64,000 nt of DNA from Frigoribacterium sp. JB110. Its GTDB lineage: Bacteria > Actinomycetota > Actinomycetes > Actinomycetales > Microbacteriaceae. The translations under genes were made by a program, and so were the position numbers. The notes beneath the pieces are model-generated. The model was given only the letters and a program-made list of their open reading frames with translations, searched no databases and was not told the DNA's origin. Of this stretch, positions 1 through 8,028 are shown in pieces; the first letter of the stretch is position 1; every line of letters starts with the position of its first letter. The stretch is taken from positions 62,001-126,000 of the forward strand of contig NZ_FUIA01000025.1 in assembly GCF_900163665.1 (NCBI RefSeq), read 5' to 3'.

Positions 1-200
1 GGCGCATTCGCGAGGCTGCCCACCCCTGAGGGCAGCTGTCGTGTGTCGTGGGGAAGGAGTTCGAGTGCGGGGAGCACTGCTCCTTCTGAGGCGGAGCTCA
101 GAACCAGAAGCCGGGTCACGTGTGTCCTTCCGGTGGCGGATGCCTGCCAGTTTAGAGTCAGGCGTGTTTCGGGAATGTGTCGTGGGGCAGAATGGGCGCC

Positions 201-503
201 ATGACGTCGCCTGAGCTCACCCCGCGCTCGCCGCTGGCCGGAATGATCGCGACATGGGCGTTCGGGGCGCTCGCAGCCGTCGCGGTCGGACTGCTGTCTC
301 CGCTCGGCGAGCGCTTCCTCTGGCTGGCGGTGGGTGCCGGTGCCTGCGTGTTCGTCGCGTTCGCCGTGAACCTCGCCTACGGCCGCGCAGAGGGGTTCAT
401 CGTGCGCACCGCAGTCGCCGCCCTCGGCGCGCTGGTCGCGATGGGTGTGATCGCGTTCGTGTTCTTCCTCATCAGCATCACGGCGCTGGTCGCGTCGGTG
501 TAG
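201..503 (+). CDS. small hypothetical membrane protein (100 aa)
   Basis: I do not recognise a named family. The 100-residue product is almost entirely hydrophobic, with membrane segments at about residues 14-33, 38-59 and 66-98 and only short charged loops, so it is an integral membrane protein of three, possibly four, helices. The reading frame is open from a GTG at 177, with in-frame ATGs at 192 and 201. I chose 201 because a CAGAAT hexamer at 188-193 sits just upstream, in line with the near-leaderless starts of other genes here. The next small gene begins 9 bases after the stop. Confidence 0.6.
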   Translation: MTSPELTPRSPLAGMIATWAFGALAAVAVGLLSPLGERFLWLAVGAGACVFVAFAVNLAYGRAEGFIVRTAVAALGALVAMGVIAFVFFLISITALVASV

Positions 504-506
504 GGT
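501..506 (+). promoter_or_regulatory. candidate -10 hexamer of the 37-aa gene
   Basis: TAGGGT lies exactly 6 bases before the ATG at 513, so transcription would start at or next to the start codon. The hexamer includes the stop codon of the preceding gene. The same TANNNT-N6-start spacing recurs at many genes in this window. Confidence 0.4.
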
Positions 507-512
507 TGAGGC

Positions 513-626
513 ATGGACCTTTTCGCGCTCGAGATGTTCTTCATCGGCCTGCTGGGGCTGGCGAGCTTGGCGATCGCGTTCGTATCGGGCGCCGTCATCG
601 TGAACCTGTTCCGCGGTCAGAAGTAG
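513..626 (+). CDS. 37-aa single-pass membrane microprotein
   Basis: The short open frame runs ATG to TAG and encodes 37 residues: an acidic N-terminus (M-D-L-F-A-L-E), one hydrophobic helix at about residues 8-32, and a basic C-terminal tail (N-L-F-R-G-Q-K). By the positive-inside rule the tail should face the cytoplasm. Support comes from the codon composition, the clean helix and tail layout, and a -10-like hexamer 6 bases upstream. No function can be assigned. It follows another small membrane-protein gene by 9 bases, so the two may act together. A chance open frame of this size cannot be excluded. Confidence 0.5.
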   Translation: MDLFALEMFFIGLLGLASLAIAFVSGAVIVNLFRGQK

Positions 627-745
627 TCACCGCTCCGCGCCGGATGCCTCGTCGCATCCGGCGCTTTCGTCTGCGCACGCGGACGACGAGGTCGCGCCGA
701 TAGGTCGCCTGACTCGCTTCAGCGCCGCCCCATCGGTGCAGCCTC

Positions 746-751
746 TACGCT
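746..751 (+). promoter_or_regulatory. candidate -10 hexamer of the nitrobindin-like gene
   Basis: TACGCT stands 9 bases before the ATG at 761, which would give a leader of only about three bases. It resembles the leaderless promoters listed elsewhere in this window, with slightly longer spacing. Confidence 0.35.
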
Positions 752-760
752 GGAGGGATC

Positions 761-1363
761 ATGATTGAGATTCCGAGCGACCTCCCCGCCGAAATCGTTC
801 CCCTCTCCTGGCTCATCGGAGTGTGGGAGGGAACCGGCGTGATCGACTACACCGCGGGCGACGCCCACTACGAGGGCGAGTTCGCCCAGCGGGTGAGCTT
901 CAGCCACGACGGCGGCCCCTACCTGAACTACGCGGCGACCGCGACGACCACGACCGCTCTCGGGGTGACGAAGTCGCTCGCGGCCGAGACGGGATTCTGG
1001 CGCCTCTCGATCGTTCAGGAGCAGGCGGACCCCGGGCCCGCGCTGCTGCCGGCGGCGGCGACGCGCGCTCCTCGCACAGCGGAGGACATCGAGAAGCTGC
1101 GCAACACGGACGACGCCTTCGACATCGAGGCGTCGATCGTGCGCTCCGACGGCGTCAGCGAGCTGTACATCGGCCAGGTCGCCGGCCCCCGCGTCGACCT
1201 GGCCACCGACGCCGTGGTGCGCACGCAGGGTGCGAAGGACTACGCGGCGGCGACCCGGATGTACGGCCTCGTCGACCAGCACCTGCTGTGGGCGTGGGAC
1301 ATCGCCGCCCTGGGGCGCAGCCTCGCATCGCACGCTTCGGCGCGCCTGGCGAAGGTGCAGTGA
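761..1363 (+). CDS. nitrobindin-like heme-binding protein (FABP/DUF1794 family)
   Basis: The 200-residue protein belongs to the nitrobindin-like beta-barrel family. Characterised members bind heme and isomerise peroxynitrite to nitrate. The family motif G-x-W-x-G-x-G is present near the N-terminus as G-V-W-E-G-T-G (about residues 20-26). The C-terminal histidine that ligates heme is likely His191, in the segment S-H-A-S-A-R-L. There is no signal peptide, so it should be cytoplasmic. It is translationally coupled to the next gene through a TGATG overlap, where the stop TGA 1361-1363 meets the ATG at 1363. Heme binding is inferred from the family, not shown by the sequence alone. Confidence 0.85.
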   Translation: MIEIPSDLPAEIVPLSWLIGVWEGTGVIDYTAGDAHYEGEFAQRVSFSHDGGPYLNYAATATTTTALGVTKSLAAETGFWRLSIVQEQADPGPALLPAAATRAPRTAEDIEKLRNTDDAFDIEASIVRSDGVSELYIGQVAGPRVDLATDAVVRTQGAKDYAAATRMYGLVDQHLLWAWDIAALGRSLASHASARLAKVQ

Positions 1364-2526
1364 TGACCGAGCATCTCGGGGGAGCGAACGGCGGCGCCGG
1401 AGGAGATCGGCATCACACGGCCGGGCCCGGAACCGTGCCGTCGTTCGGCGCGGAGATCTCCGGAGCCGTCGTCGAAGGCGGCGTCGTGGTGCACTTCGGC
1501 GACCCGGTGCGCGAACAGCGCGCGCTGGCGGCCGGTCGCGCCGCCGCGCCCCTCGCCGACCGCACCGTGATCGCGGTGCGGGGCGAGGACCGATTGACCT
1601 GGCTCGACTCGATCACGTCGCAGAGCGTGAGCACGTTGGCGGCGGGGGAGAGCACCGAGCTGCTCGTGCTCACGCCGCAGGGGCACATCGAGCACGCGGC
1701 AGCCGTGCTCGAAGACGGTGAGACGACGTGGCTGATCACCGACGCCGCCGATGCGCCTGGACTGGCCAAGTGGCTGACGATGATGCGCTTCCGCTCGCGC
1801 GTCGAAGTCGCGGAGCGCGACGACCTCGTCGTGGTCGGATTCGCGCCGGAGGGGAAGGCCGCCGAGGCGATCGTTCCTCTTGCACAGGGGCGGGTGTGGC
1901 GCGACCCGTGGTCCGTCGTGTCGGCGGGCGGCTGGCAGTACGCGCAGACGGATGAGCACCCTGGCGCCGAACGCGCGTGGTGCGAGGCGATCGTCGATCG
2001 GAATGAGGCGTCGGAAGGCGACGTGTTCGCCGGAGCCGAGCCGGCGGGCACCGCGGCGAGCGAGGCGCTGCGCATCGCCGCATGGCGCCCTCGGTGGGCA
2101 GGCGAGGTCGACGAGAAGGCCATCCCGCACGAGTCCGACTGGCTGCGCAGTGCGGTGCACTTGAACAAGGGGTGCTACCGCGGGCAGGAGACGGTCGCGA
2201 AGGTGCACAACCTGGGCCACCCGCCGCGCCGCATGGTGATGCTGCACCTCGACGGTTCGGAGAGCACGCTTCCGGCCCCGGGAGCGCCCGTGTTCGACGG
2301 CGATCGCGAGGTCGGGCGCGTCACCTCCGTCGCCCGCCACCACGAACTCGGGCCGATCGCGCTGGCGATCGTGTCGCGCCGCACCGCAGCCGACGCGGCC
2401 CTCGTCGTCGACGCCGACGGCACCCGCGTCGCGGCGTCGCAGGAGGTCATCGTTCCGGCAGACGCCGGCGCCACCGCTGAGATCCCGCGCATCACCCGGC
2501 TCTCCCGCCGCCCCCTCGCGGAGTAG
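1363..2526 (+). CDS. ygfZ: YgfZ/GcvT-like folate-binding protein
   Basis: The 387-residue protein is related to glycine-cleavage T protein and carries the YgfZ signature K-G-C-Y-R-G-Q-E-T (about residues 268-276). YgfZ proteins bind tetrahydrofolate and support repair or maturation of Fe-S enzymes such as MiaB in E. coli. The signature cysteine is intact. The ATG at 1363 overlaps the stop of the nitrobindin-like gene, which fixes the start although the frame is open much further upstream. Pairing with a heme/peroxynitrite protein would fit a role in protection from oxidative or nitrosative damage, but that link is inference. Confidence 0.88.
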   Translation: MTEHLGGANGGAGGDRHHTAGPGTVPSFGAEISGAVVEGGVVVHFGDPVREQRALAAGRAAAPLADRTVIAVRGEDRLTWLDSITSQSVSTLAAGESTELLVLTPQGHIEHAAAVLEDGETTWLITDAADAPGLAKWLTMMRFRSRVEVAERDDLVVVGFAPEGKAAEAIVPLAQGRVWRDPWSVVSAGGWQYAQTDEHPGAERAWCEAIVDRNEASEGDVFAGAEPAGTAASEALRIAAWRPRWAGEVDEKAIPHESDWLRSAVHLNKGCYRGQETVAKVHNLGHPPRRMVMLHLDGSESTLPAPGAPVFDGDREVGRVTSVARHHELGPIALAIVSRRTAADAALVVDADGTRVAASQEVIVPADAGATAEIPRITRLSRRPLAE

Positions 2527-2534
2527 CGGGCTGC

Positions 2535-2602
2535 CGAGATGCGCACTTCTCGCCGAGATGCGCACGTTTGAACGTGGTTTCGTCGTAAAAGTGCGCATCT
2601 CG
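2535..2602. repeat. nested palindrome with one duplicated arm
   Basis: Between ygfZ and gpmA the arm GCCGAGATGCGCAC occurs twice in direct orientation (2533-2546 and 2552-2565) and once inverted (GTGCGCATCTCG, 2591-2602). The first copy can form 14 pairs with the inverted arm (2535-2548 with 2589-2602) and the second can form 12 pairs (2554-2565). A smaller palindrome, CACGTT-TG-AACGTG (2563-2576), lies inside. It could end ygfZ transcription or be a dispersed palindromic repeat. There is no clear T-tract. Confidence 0.55.
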
Positions 2603-2675
2603 CGAGCCGGGTCGGAGGCGGAACGGTTCCGGATGCCGATGGCCGTCGGCGTGCAAGGGGGGCTTGCAGGCTCGG

Positions 2676-2681
2676 TAGGCT
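2676..2681 (+). promoter_or_regulatory. candidate -10 hexamer of gpmA
   Basis: TAGGCT lies exactly 6 bases before the ATG at 2688, which predicts a leaderless transcript starting at the start codon. The identical hexamer and spacing occur before cysS and tdk. Confidence 0.5.
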
Positions 2682-2687
2682 GGACGC

Positions 2688-3428
2688 ATGACGCACACGC
2701 TGATCCTGCTCCGTCACGGGCAGAGCGAATGGAACGAGAAGAACCTGTTCACCGGATGGGTCGACGTCCGCCTGACCGAGAAGGGGCAGGGCGAAGCTCG
2801 CCGCGGCGGTGAGCTGATGCGCGAGCTGGGCGTGCTGCCCGACGTGCTGCACACCTCTGTGCTCTCTCGGGCGATCCAGACGGCCGACATCGCGCTCGAC
2901 GCGGCTGATCGTCTGTGGATCCCCGTGAAGCGCTCCTGGCGCCTGAACGAGCGCCACTACGGCGCACTGCAGGGCAAGGACAAGGCCCAGACGCTCGCCG
3001 AGTTCGGCGAGGAGCAGTTCATGACGTGGCGTCGTTCGTTCGATGTGCCGCCGCCGGAGATCGCCGCGGACGACGAGTTCGCGCAGACCGACGATCCGCG
3101 TTACGTCGGGATCGACGGTGAGCTGCCGGCAACGGAGTCGCTGAAGCTCGTCATCGACCGGATGCTGCCGTACTGGCGCGACGAGATCGTCCCGGATCTG
3201 GAGGCGGGCAGGACCGTGCTCGTCACCGCTCACGGCAACTCGCTGCGCGCGCTCGTGAAGCACCTCGACGGCATCAGCGACGAGGAGATCGCCGGCCTGA
3301 ACATCCCGACCGGCATCCCGCTGAAGTACGAGCTCGGCGACGACTTCATGCCCGTCGCACCAGGCGAGTACCTCGACCCCGAGGCCGCAGCGGCCGGAGC
3401 CGCCGCCGTCGCCAACCAGGGCAAGTGA
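2688..3428 (+). CDS. gpmA: 2,3-bisphosphoglycerate-dependent phosphoglycerate mutase
   Basis: The 246-residue cytosolic enzyme interconverts 3- and 2-phosphoglycerate in glycolysis and gluconeogenesis. The catalytic R-H-G motif is at about residues 8-10 in [10 protein letters not shown], followed by the typical T-G-W-x-D-V segment. The second catalytic histidine is in the T-A-H-G-N-S-L-R block near residue 185. Length matches the family (about 245-250). Its position beside phoU and senX3-regX3 matches the order known in Mycobacterium tuberculosis. The TAGGCT-N6-ATG arrangement supports the start. Confidence 0.96.
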   Translation: MTHTLILLRHGQSEWNEKNLFTGWVDVRLTEKGQGEARRGGELMRELGVLPDVLHTSVLSRAIQTADIALDAADRLWIPVKRSWRLNERHYGALQGKDKAQTLAEFGEEQFMTWRRSFDVPPPEIAADDEFAQTDDPRYVGIDGELPATESLKLVIDRMLPYWRDEIVPDLEAGRTVLVTAHGNSLRALVKHLDGISDEEIAGLNIPTGIPLKYELGDDFMPVAPGEYLDPEAAAAGAAAVANQGK

Positions 3429-3435
3429 TCAGGTC

Positions 3436-3637
3436 GCGAGCGCCCCTCTCGCTGCGTTGTCGTCGGTCGCCGGGCTGTCGGCCCGGCTCCTTCCTCCGCC
3501 TTGCGATAGGCACGCTCGCGACCTGATCCGCGCACCGCGAGCGCCCCTCTCGCTGCGTTGTCGTCGGTCGCCGGGCTGTCGGCCCGACTCCTTCCTCCGC
3601 CTTGCGATAGCCACGCTCGCGACCTGATCCGCGCACT
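3436..3637. repeat. tandem duplication of a 101-bp unit
   Basis: Two adjacent 101-base units (3436-3536 and 3537-3637) match at 98 of 101 positions by direct comparison. Each ends in the arm CGCTCGCGACCTGATC (3513-3528 and 3614-3629). These arms are inverted copies of GATCAGGTCGCGAGCG just upstream (3427-3442), so long hairpins can form. A short internal hairpin CCGGGC/GCCCGG is also present in each unit. No coding function is evident on either strand. Confidence 0.85.
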
Positions 3638-3651
3638 GGTCTGATCATGAC

Positions 3652-3689
3652 AAGAGGCCGCCCGCTCCATCCGGAGCGGGCGGCCTCTT
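3652..3689. terminator. bidirectional terminator between gpmA and phoU
   Basis: A perfect 17-bp stem (3652-3668 with 3673-3689) has a 4-base ATCC loop. The outer arm begins with AAGAGG and ends with CCTCTT, and TCTTC follows on the + strand. It lies between two convergent genes and probably serves both. Confidence 0.8.
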
Positions 3690-3721
3690 CTTCGTCTGCG
3701 CGATTCGGGGGACGAGCGGGC

Positions 3722-4390
3722 TCAGCCTTCGGGGTCCTCGTCGCCCTGGGAGGCCCAGTCGCCCGTGGCGAGGTAGATCATCTTCTTGGCGACGCCGACG
3801 GCGTGGTCGGCGAAGCGCTCGTGGTAGCGGCTGGCGAGCGTCGCGTCGACGACAGCTGTGACGTCCTCGGAGGTCCGTGCGCTGAGCACCTTGTCGAATA
3901 CGCTGGCGTGCAGCTCATCGACCTCGTCGTCGGCATTGCGGATGCTCTCGGCGATCGCGAGGTCCTCGGTGCGCAGCAGCTCGGTGAGCTGGCGCGAGAC
4001 GTCGACGTCGAGTTCGCCCATGCGGGCGAACGTCTGCCGCAGGCCGGCCGGGATGACCCGCTCGGGGTAGCGCAGGCGGGTGAGCTGAGCGATGTGGTCG
4101 GCGAGGTCGCCCATGCGCTCGAGCGAGGCGCTCGCGCGCAGCGCCGTGACGACGATGCGCAGGTCGCGGGCCACAGGCTGCTGCATTGCGAGGATCTCGA
4201 TGGCGAGCTCGTCGAGCGAGACGGAGCGCTCATCGATCAGATCGTCGCCGACGATGACCTCTTCGGCGAGGGCCACGTCGCTCGTGCTGAACGCCTTCGT
4301 GGCCTTCTCGATGGCGACTGTGACCATCTCCGCAATCTCGACGAGGCGGGACTGCACTTCCTCGAGAGACTGGTGGAAAACTTCGCGCAT
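3722..4390 (-). CDS. phoU: phosphate transport system regulator PhoU
   Basis: The 222-residue all-helical protein is a PhoU homologue: two PhoU repeats of about 100 residues each, with the E-M-x-x-x-A and R-D-L-R-I-V-V-T-A segments typical of the three-helix bundles. PhoU links the Pst phosphate transporter to the PhoR/SenX3-type kinase and holds signalling off when phosphate is plentiful. I chose the ATG at 4388-4390 because it begins the family's usual M-R-E-x-F-H-x-x-L start and has an AAAGG ribosome-binding site. It is divergent from senX3-regX3, its expected signalling partners. No pst genes are in the window. Confidence 0.93.
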   Translation of the reverse strand: MREVFHQSLEEVQSRLVEIAEMVTVAIEKATKAFSTSDVALAEEVIVGDDLIDERSVSLDELAIEILAMQQPVARDLRIVVTALRASASLERMGDLADHIAQLTRLRYPERVIPAGLRQTFARMGELDVDVSRQLTELLRTEDLAIAESIRNADDEVDELHASVFDKVLSARTSEDVTAVVDATLASRYHERFADHAVGVAKKMIYLATGDWASQGDEDPEG

Positions 4391-4583
4391 CGTTGTGGGA
4401 CCTTTCGTCGGCGGGAACCTGCACCTGGAGCGACAGTACCGAGTACGCGCGGAAGACCCCGCACTACCGGCCGTTCCCGATTGTCGTCGTCGAAGGTTAA
4501 CGAACGGTGACCTGGGTGAGAAATCTGGTGCCCGCCACGCCCGAAAGGTGCACATTCGGTGAACCGAATGGCTCCGCCCCGCT

Positions 4584-4589
4584 TACTCT
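4584..4589 (+). promoter_or_regulatory. candidate -10 hexamer of senX3-regX3
   Basis: TACTCT lies exactly 6 bases before the ATG at 4596, which predicts a leaderless transcript. The 205-base region between phoU and senX3 is the divergent control region of this phosphate-sensing module. Confidence 0.42.
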
Positions 4590-4595
4590 GGTGGC

Positions 4596-5783
4596 ATGCC
4601 CCACTCGCAGCTCCTGCTGCTCGCACTGCTCGTCGGCGTCATCATCGGTGCCGGCATCTGCACGATCCTCTTCGCGGCGCGGCGTGCCCGCGAGCGTGCA
4701 GAGGAGCGCAGCAGCAGTGTTCTGCCCGATGGTGTCACGTCGGTGCTCACCTCCATGGATGACGCGGCTGCCGCCATCGACGCGTCGGGTCTGGTGGTCG
4801 CGACGTCGCCGTCGGCGCACACACTGGGCGTCGAGGACCAGACGACGCTCTCCAACGGCGGGCTCCGTGATCTGCTCAAGATCGCGCGCACGGCCGGCAC
4901 GGCGACCGAGACCATCCGGCTGCGCTTGGGGCCGCTGCAGGGCCAGGAACGGCTCGTCGCCGCCCGCGTGACGAGGCTGACCGAGCGGTTCTTCCTGCTG
5001 ATCCTGCGCGACATCTCCGAACAGGAGCGACTGGAGGCGATGCGTCAGGACTTCATCGCCAACACCAGTCACGAGCTGAAGACTCCCGTCGGCGCGATCA
5101 TGCTGCTCAGCGAGGCCATCGACTTCGCCGCGGATGATCCGGATGAGGTGCGCCGGTTCGCGTCCCGGCTCACGGCGGAAGCCGAACGGCTGGGGCAGCT
5201 CACCGGCCGCATCATGCACCTGTCCCGCCTGCAGGCGTCCGACGCCGTCACCGATCTGGGCGACGTCGCGATCGACGAGGTGGTCACCGCAGCGGTCGAG
5301 GCGAACACCGTGCCCGCATCCGGTGCCGGTGTCGAGCTGGTGCGCGGAGGGGAGCGGGGGCTGTATGTGCGCGGTGACGTGCACGTGCTCATCGAGGCAG
5401 TGGCCAATCTGATCTCGAACGCGATCTCGTACTCGCCGACCGGCTCACGTGTCGGGATCGGGGTCAAGGACGACGGCGTGAGCGTCGACATCGCGGTGAG
5501 CGACCAGGGCATCGGAATCGCCGAGTCGGATCAGCAGCGAGTGTTCGAGCGCTTCTACCGGGCCGACCAGGCCCGCTCGAGGCGCACAGGAGGCACTGGC
5601 CTGGGGCTTTCGATCGTGAAGCACGCCGTGTATCGGCACGGCGGCGAGGTGAAGCTCTGGTCCCAGCCCGAAAAGGGATCGACGTTCACCATCCGGCTGC
5701 CGCTGACCGAGCCGCCGGAGCGCGAGCAGCCATCGCACAAGGAAACGAAGAAGGCGAACCGCCGGACGAAGGAGAAGGCATGA
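4596..5783 (+). CDS. senX3: phosphate-responsive sensor histidine kinase SenX3
   Basis: The 395-residue kinase has one N-terminal membrane helix (about residues 6-28), a PAS-like region (about 45-145), a HisKA dimerisation domain and a HATPase domain. The phosphorylated histidine is His159 in N-T-S-H-E-L-K-T-P. The ATPase boxes are visible: N-L-I-S-N-A at about 271-276, D-Q-G-I-G-I at 303-308 and G-G-T-G-L-G-L at 332-338. The C-terminus is basic (K-E-T-K-K-A-N-R-R). It overlaps regX3 by 4 bases (ATGA), so the pair is co-translated. Together with PhoU it should control the phosphate-starvation response. Confidence 0.93.
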   Translation: MPHSQLLLLALLVGVIIGAGICTILFAARRARERAEERSSSVLPDGVTSVLTSMDDAAAAIDASGLVVATSPSAHTLGVEDQTTLSNGGLRDLLKIARTAGTATETIRLRLGPLQGQERLVAARVTRLTERFFLLILRDISEQERLEAMRQDFIANTSHELKTPVGAIMLLSEAIDFAADDPDEVRRFASRLTAEAERLGQLTGRIMHLSRLQASDAVTDLGDVAIDEVVTAAVEANTVPASGAGVELVRGGERGLYVRGDVHVLIEAVANLISNAISYSPTGSRVGIGVKDDGVSVDIAVSDQGIGIAESDQQRVFERFYRADQARSRRTGGTGLGLSIVKHAVYRHGGEVKLWSQPEKGSTFTIRLPLTEPPEREQPSHKETKKANRRTKEKA

Positions 5784-6466
5784 CGACACGAGTGCTCCTC
5801 GTGGAGGACGAACCCGACCTCGCGGACCCCCTGGCGTATCTGCTGCGCCGGGAGGGCTTCGACGTGGAGATCGCCGACGACGGCGACGTGGCGCTCGAGG
5901 CCTACAGGGAGCGTGGAGCCGACGTGATCCTGCTCGACCTGATGCTGCCAGGCATGCCGGGCACGGAGGTGTGTCGGCAGGTGCGGACGACCTCGGGAGT
6001 GCCGATCATCATGCTCACGGCGAAGGACAGTGAGATCGACATCGTCGTTGGGCTGGAGCTGGGCGCGGACGATTACGTCACCAAGCCCTATTCGGCGCGC
6101 GAGCTGCTCGCCCGTATGCGCGCCGTGCTGCGCCGTTCTCAGCAGGAGGAGGATGACATCGACGAGCGGGTGCTCAAAGGCGGCCGCGTCACCCTCGATG
6201 TCGACCGCCACACGGTGCAGGTCGACAGTGAAGGGATCAACATGCCGCTGAAGGAGTTCGAGCTGCTCGAGCTGCTGATGCGCAACGCCGGCAGGGTGCT
6301 CACTCGCGGCCAGCTCATCGACAGGGTGTGGGGCAGCGACTACTTCGGCGACACCAAGACGCTCGACGTGCACATCAAGCGGATCCGTTCGCGCATCGAG
6401 AAGACGCCGGGATCCCCGGAGATGCTGGTCACCGTGCGCGGACTCGGCTACCGCTTCGAGGCCTGA
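5780..6466 (+). CDS. regX3: OmpR-family response regulator RegX3
   Basis: The 228-residue protein has a receiver domain (residues 1-120) with the acidic pocket E9/D10, the phosphorylated Asp53 (L-L-D-L-M-L-P-G), Thr80 and Lys102. A winged-helix trans_reg_C DNA-binding domain follows (about 130-228) with the characteristic R-G-L-G-Y-R-F-E end. It is co-translated with senX3 through an ATGA overlap. In relatives RegX3 binds phosphate-responsive promoters. A strong terminator follows immediately. Confidence 0.95.
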   Translation: MTTRVLLVEDEPDLADPLAYLLRREGFDVEIADDGDVALEAYRERGADVILLDLMLPGMPGTEVCRQVRTTSGVPIIMLTAKDSEIDIVVGLELGADDYVTKPYSARELLARMRAVLRRSQQEEDDIDERVLKGGRVTLDVDRHTVQVDSEGINMPLKEFELLELLMRNAGRVLTRGQLIDRVWGSDYFGDTKTLDVHIKRIRSRIEKTPGSPEMLVTVRGLGYRFEA

Positions 6467-6484
6467 GCTCTGCCACACGGATGC

Positions 6485-6519
6485 AGAAGGGGTTCCCGCC
6501 GATGGCGGGAACCCCTTCT
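6485..6519. terminator. bidirectional terminator after regX3
   Basis: A perfect 16-bp stem (6485-6500 with 6504-6519) closes on a GAT loop. It lies between convergent regX3 and the lipoprotein gene, with short T/A runs on both sides, so it can end both transcripts. Confidence 0.82.
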
Positions 6520-6545
6520 TGCTGTTCGTTCGAGGCGCACGTCGG

Positions 6546-7112
6546 TCAGTGCTCGGCCTCGTCTGCCGCGGCCTCGTCGTCGGCCGTCTGTTCCTCGTCC
6601 GCGGCATCGTCGTCAGCTGACTCGTCGGCGTCCGTGGTGGGCGCCGGCTCCGGCGCGAGCGTAGACAGGTGCGCGAGCTCGGTGTCGAACACCTGAATGC
6701 CCTGCGCGACGCCTTCCGTTGCACCAGCCTGGAACACGATCTCCTCGGTGGCGCCCGGAGCGGCCGAGATGTTCGTCAGCAGCAGCGCTGAGTCGTCGGC
6801 GCCGTAGCTGGCGACGGAGTCCGCTGGCACGTCGATCGCGGCCGACCCGCCGTCCCAGCTGAGGGTCACCGTCTGATCGCTGTCGCTGTCGTTGACGAGA
6901 GCGGCGACGAAGTTCGCGTCGGCCTCGCCATCGTTCTTCACGAGCAGGGCGTTCAGGATCTGGACGGGAGCGTCATCCGGAACGGCGACGTTCACGCCGT
7001 CGCTCGGCGAGAAGTCGATGGTGGTGGCCTGCGGGGTGATGGCTCCGCAGCCGGCCGTGCCGAGAATGACGGCTGCGCCGAGTGCCACGGACGCGAGAGA
7101 GCGCGTTTTCAC
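6546..7112 (-). CDS. hypothetical lipoprotein with acidic tail
   Basis: The 188-residue product starts with a lipoprotein signal (M-K-T-R, then a hydrophobic stretch) ending in the lipobox G-T-A-G-C at about residues 18-22, so it should be anchored on the outer face of the membrane. The middle (about 40-150) looks like a beta-rich fold. The last 35-40 residues are almost only D, E, A and T, a low-complexity acidic tail. The start is a GTG at 7112 with a GGAGG ribosome-binding site 5 bases upstream. The size and layout recall the mycobacterial lipoprotein LpqE, but I cannot confirm this and assign no function. Confidence 0.75.
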   Translation of the reverse strand: MKTRSLASVALGAAVILGTAGCGAITPQATTIDFSPSDGVNVAVPDDAPVQILNALLVKNDGEADANFVAALVNDSDSDQTVTLSWDGGSAAIDVPADSVASYGADDSALLLTNISAAPGATEEIVFQAGATEGVAQGIQVFDTELAHLSTLAPEPAPTTDADESADDDAADEEQTADDEAAADEAEH

Positions 7113-7468
7113 GTATCCTCCAGGTGCTGCGGGTCGGCCGCCGGCCGGCGGACCCTGCCCACCAGTCTAGATGCTCCGGATGGCGTCTCCGAACGCCGCA
7201 GGGATCAGCTCACCCGGCGCCTGCGCAGCAGCAGGAATGCGATGCCCGCGAGCGTATAGGAGTGTGCCTGCCCGACGGGGCCTGCGGGGGGCGTCTCCAC
7301 CCGTTGCGGCAAGCTGGTCGTGCTCCGGAGCGTCAGTCGAAGCGCGGCGCAGGAGCGCGCCGGGAGGGTGTCATCCGGCTGTTATCTTCGTGCGCGTGAA
7401 TGGAAGTGGCAGAGCCTAGTACACATTCGGCTGTGATACCCTGGAGAACGCCGAAAGGATGAAAATCT
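7113..7468. other. 356-base gap upstream of carD
   Basis: No convincing gene is visible on either strand. The open frames here have shadow-like composition and no start signals. The region holds the upstream sequence of the lipoprotein gene (ribosome-binding site at 7118-7122, minus strand) and of carD. Close to carD a CCTAGTAC-ACATTC segment (7415-7428) resembles the CCTAGTAC-CATTC found before the gene at 16961, and may be part of a shared promoter type. Confidence 0.4.
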
Positions 7469-7954
7469 ATGCTTTTTGAGGTTGGCGAGACCGTTGTCTA
7501 CCCGCACCATGGTGCAGCAACTATCACCGAGGTGAAGACCCGCAAGATCAAGGGCGAGGAGAAGACCTACCTCAAGCTGAACGTCACACAGGGCGACCTG
7601 GTGATCGAGGTTCCAGCCGATAATGTCGACCTTGTCGGCGTGCGCGATGTGATCGGCAAGGAAGGCCTCGACAAGGTCTTCGACGTGCTGCGCGCTCCGT
7701 TCACCGAGGAGCCGACCAACTGGTCGCGTCGCTACAAGGCCAACCTCGAGAAGCTCGCCTCTGGCGACGTGATCAAGGTCAGCGAGGTCGTGCGCGACCT
7801 CTGGCGCCGCGATCAGGACCGCGGCCTCTCGGCCGGCGAGAAGCGCATGCTCGCCAAGGCCCGTCAGATCCTCACGAGCGAGCTCGCTCTCGCCGAGAAG
7901 GTCGATGAGGAGAAGGCCGGCGAGATCCTCGACAAGGTCCTCGCCTCCGAGTAA
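7469..7954 (+). CDS. carD: CarD-family RNA polymerase-binding regulator
   Basis: The 161-residue protein is a full-length CarD homologue. The N-terminal RNA-polymerase-interaction domain (Tudor-like, about residues 1-55) starts with the typical F-x-V-G-x-x-V-V-Y-P-x-H-G. The helical DNA-binding domain (about 60-161) contains the conserved tryptophan in the T-N-W-S-R-R-Y segment. CarD stabilises open complexes, notably at rRNA promoters, and is essential in mycobacteria. An AAAGGA ribosome-binding site precedes the ATG. It heads the carD-ispDF-cysS-rlmB gene order known from other actinobacteria. Confidence 0.96.
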   Translation: MLFEVGETVVYPHHGAATITEVKTRKIKGEEKTYLKLNVTQGDLVIEVPADNVDLVGVRDVIGKEGLDKVFDVLRAPFTEEPTNWSRRYKANLEKLASGDVIKVSEVVRDLWRRDQDRGLSAGEKRMLAKARQILTSELALAEKVDEEKAGEILDKVLASE

Positions 7955-8016
7955 CTCACGCTGCAGTCGAAGCCGCCGGTCCGCCACGGGCCGGCGGTTT
8001 CGTGTGTGCGGCGCGG

Positions 8017-8022
8017 TAAGTT
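8017..8022 (+). promoter_or_regulatory. candidate -10 hexamer of ispDF
   Basis: TAAGTT lies exactly 6 bases before the GTG start at 8029, which predicts a leaderless transcript and supports the GTG as the true start. Confidence 0.42.
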
Positions 8023-8028
8023 GAGGGC

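Noticed and set aside
53..93. Hairpin GAAGGAG...CTCCTTC near the window start as a terminator of an upstream gene
   Set aside because: The stem is interrupted and no upstream gene is visible, so it cannot be supported from this window.
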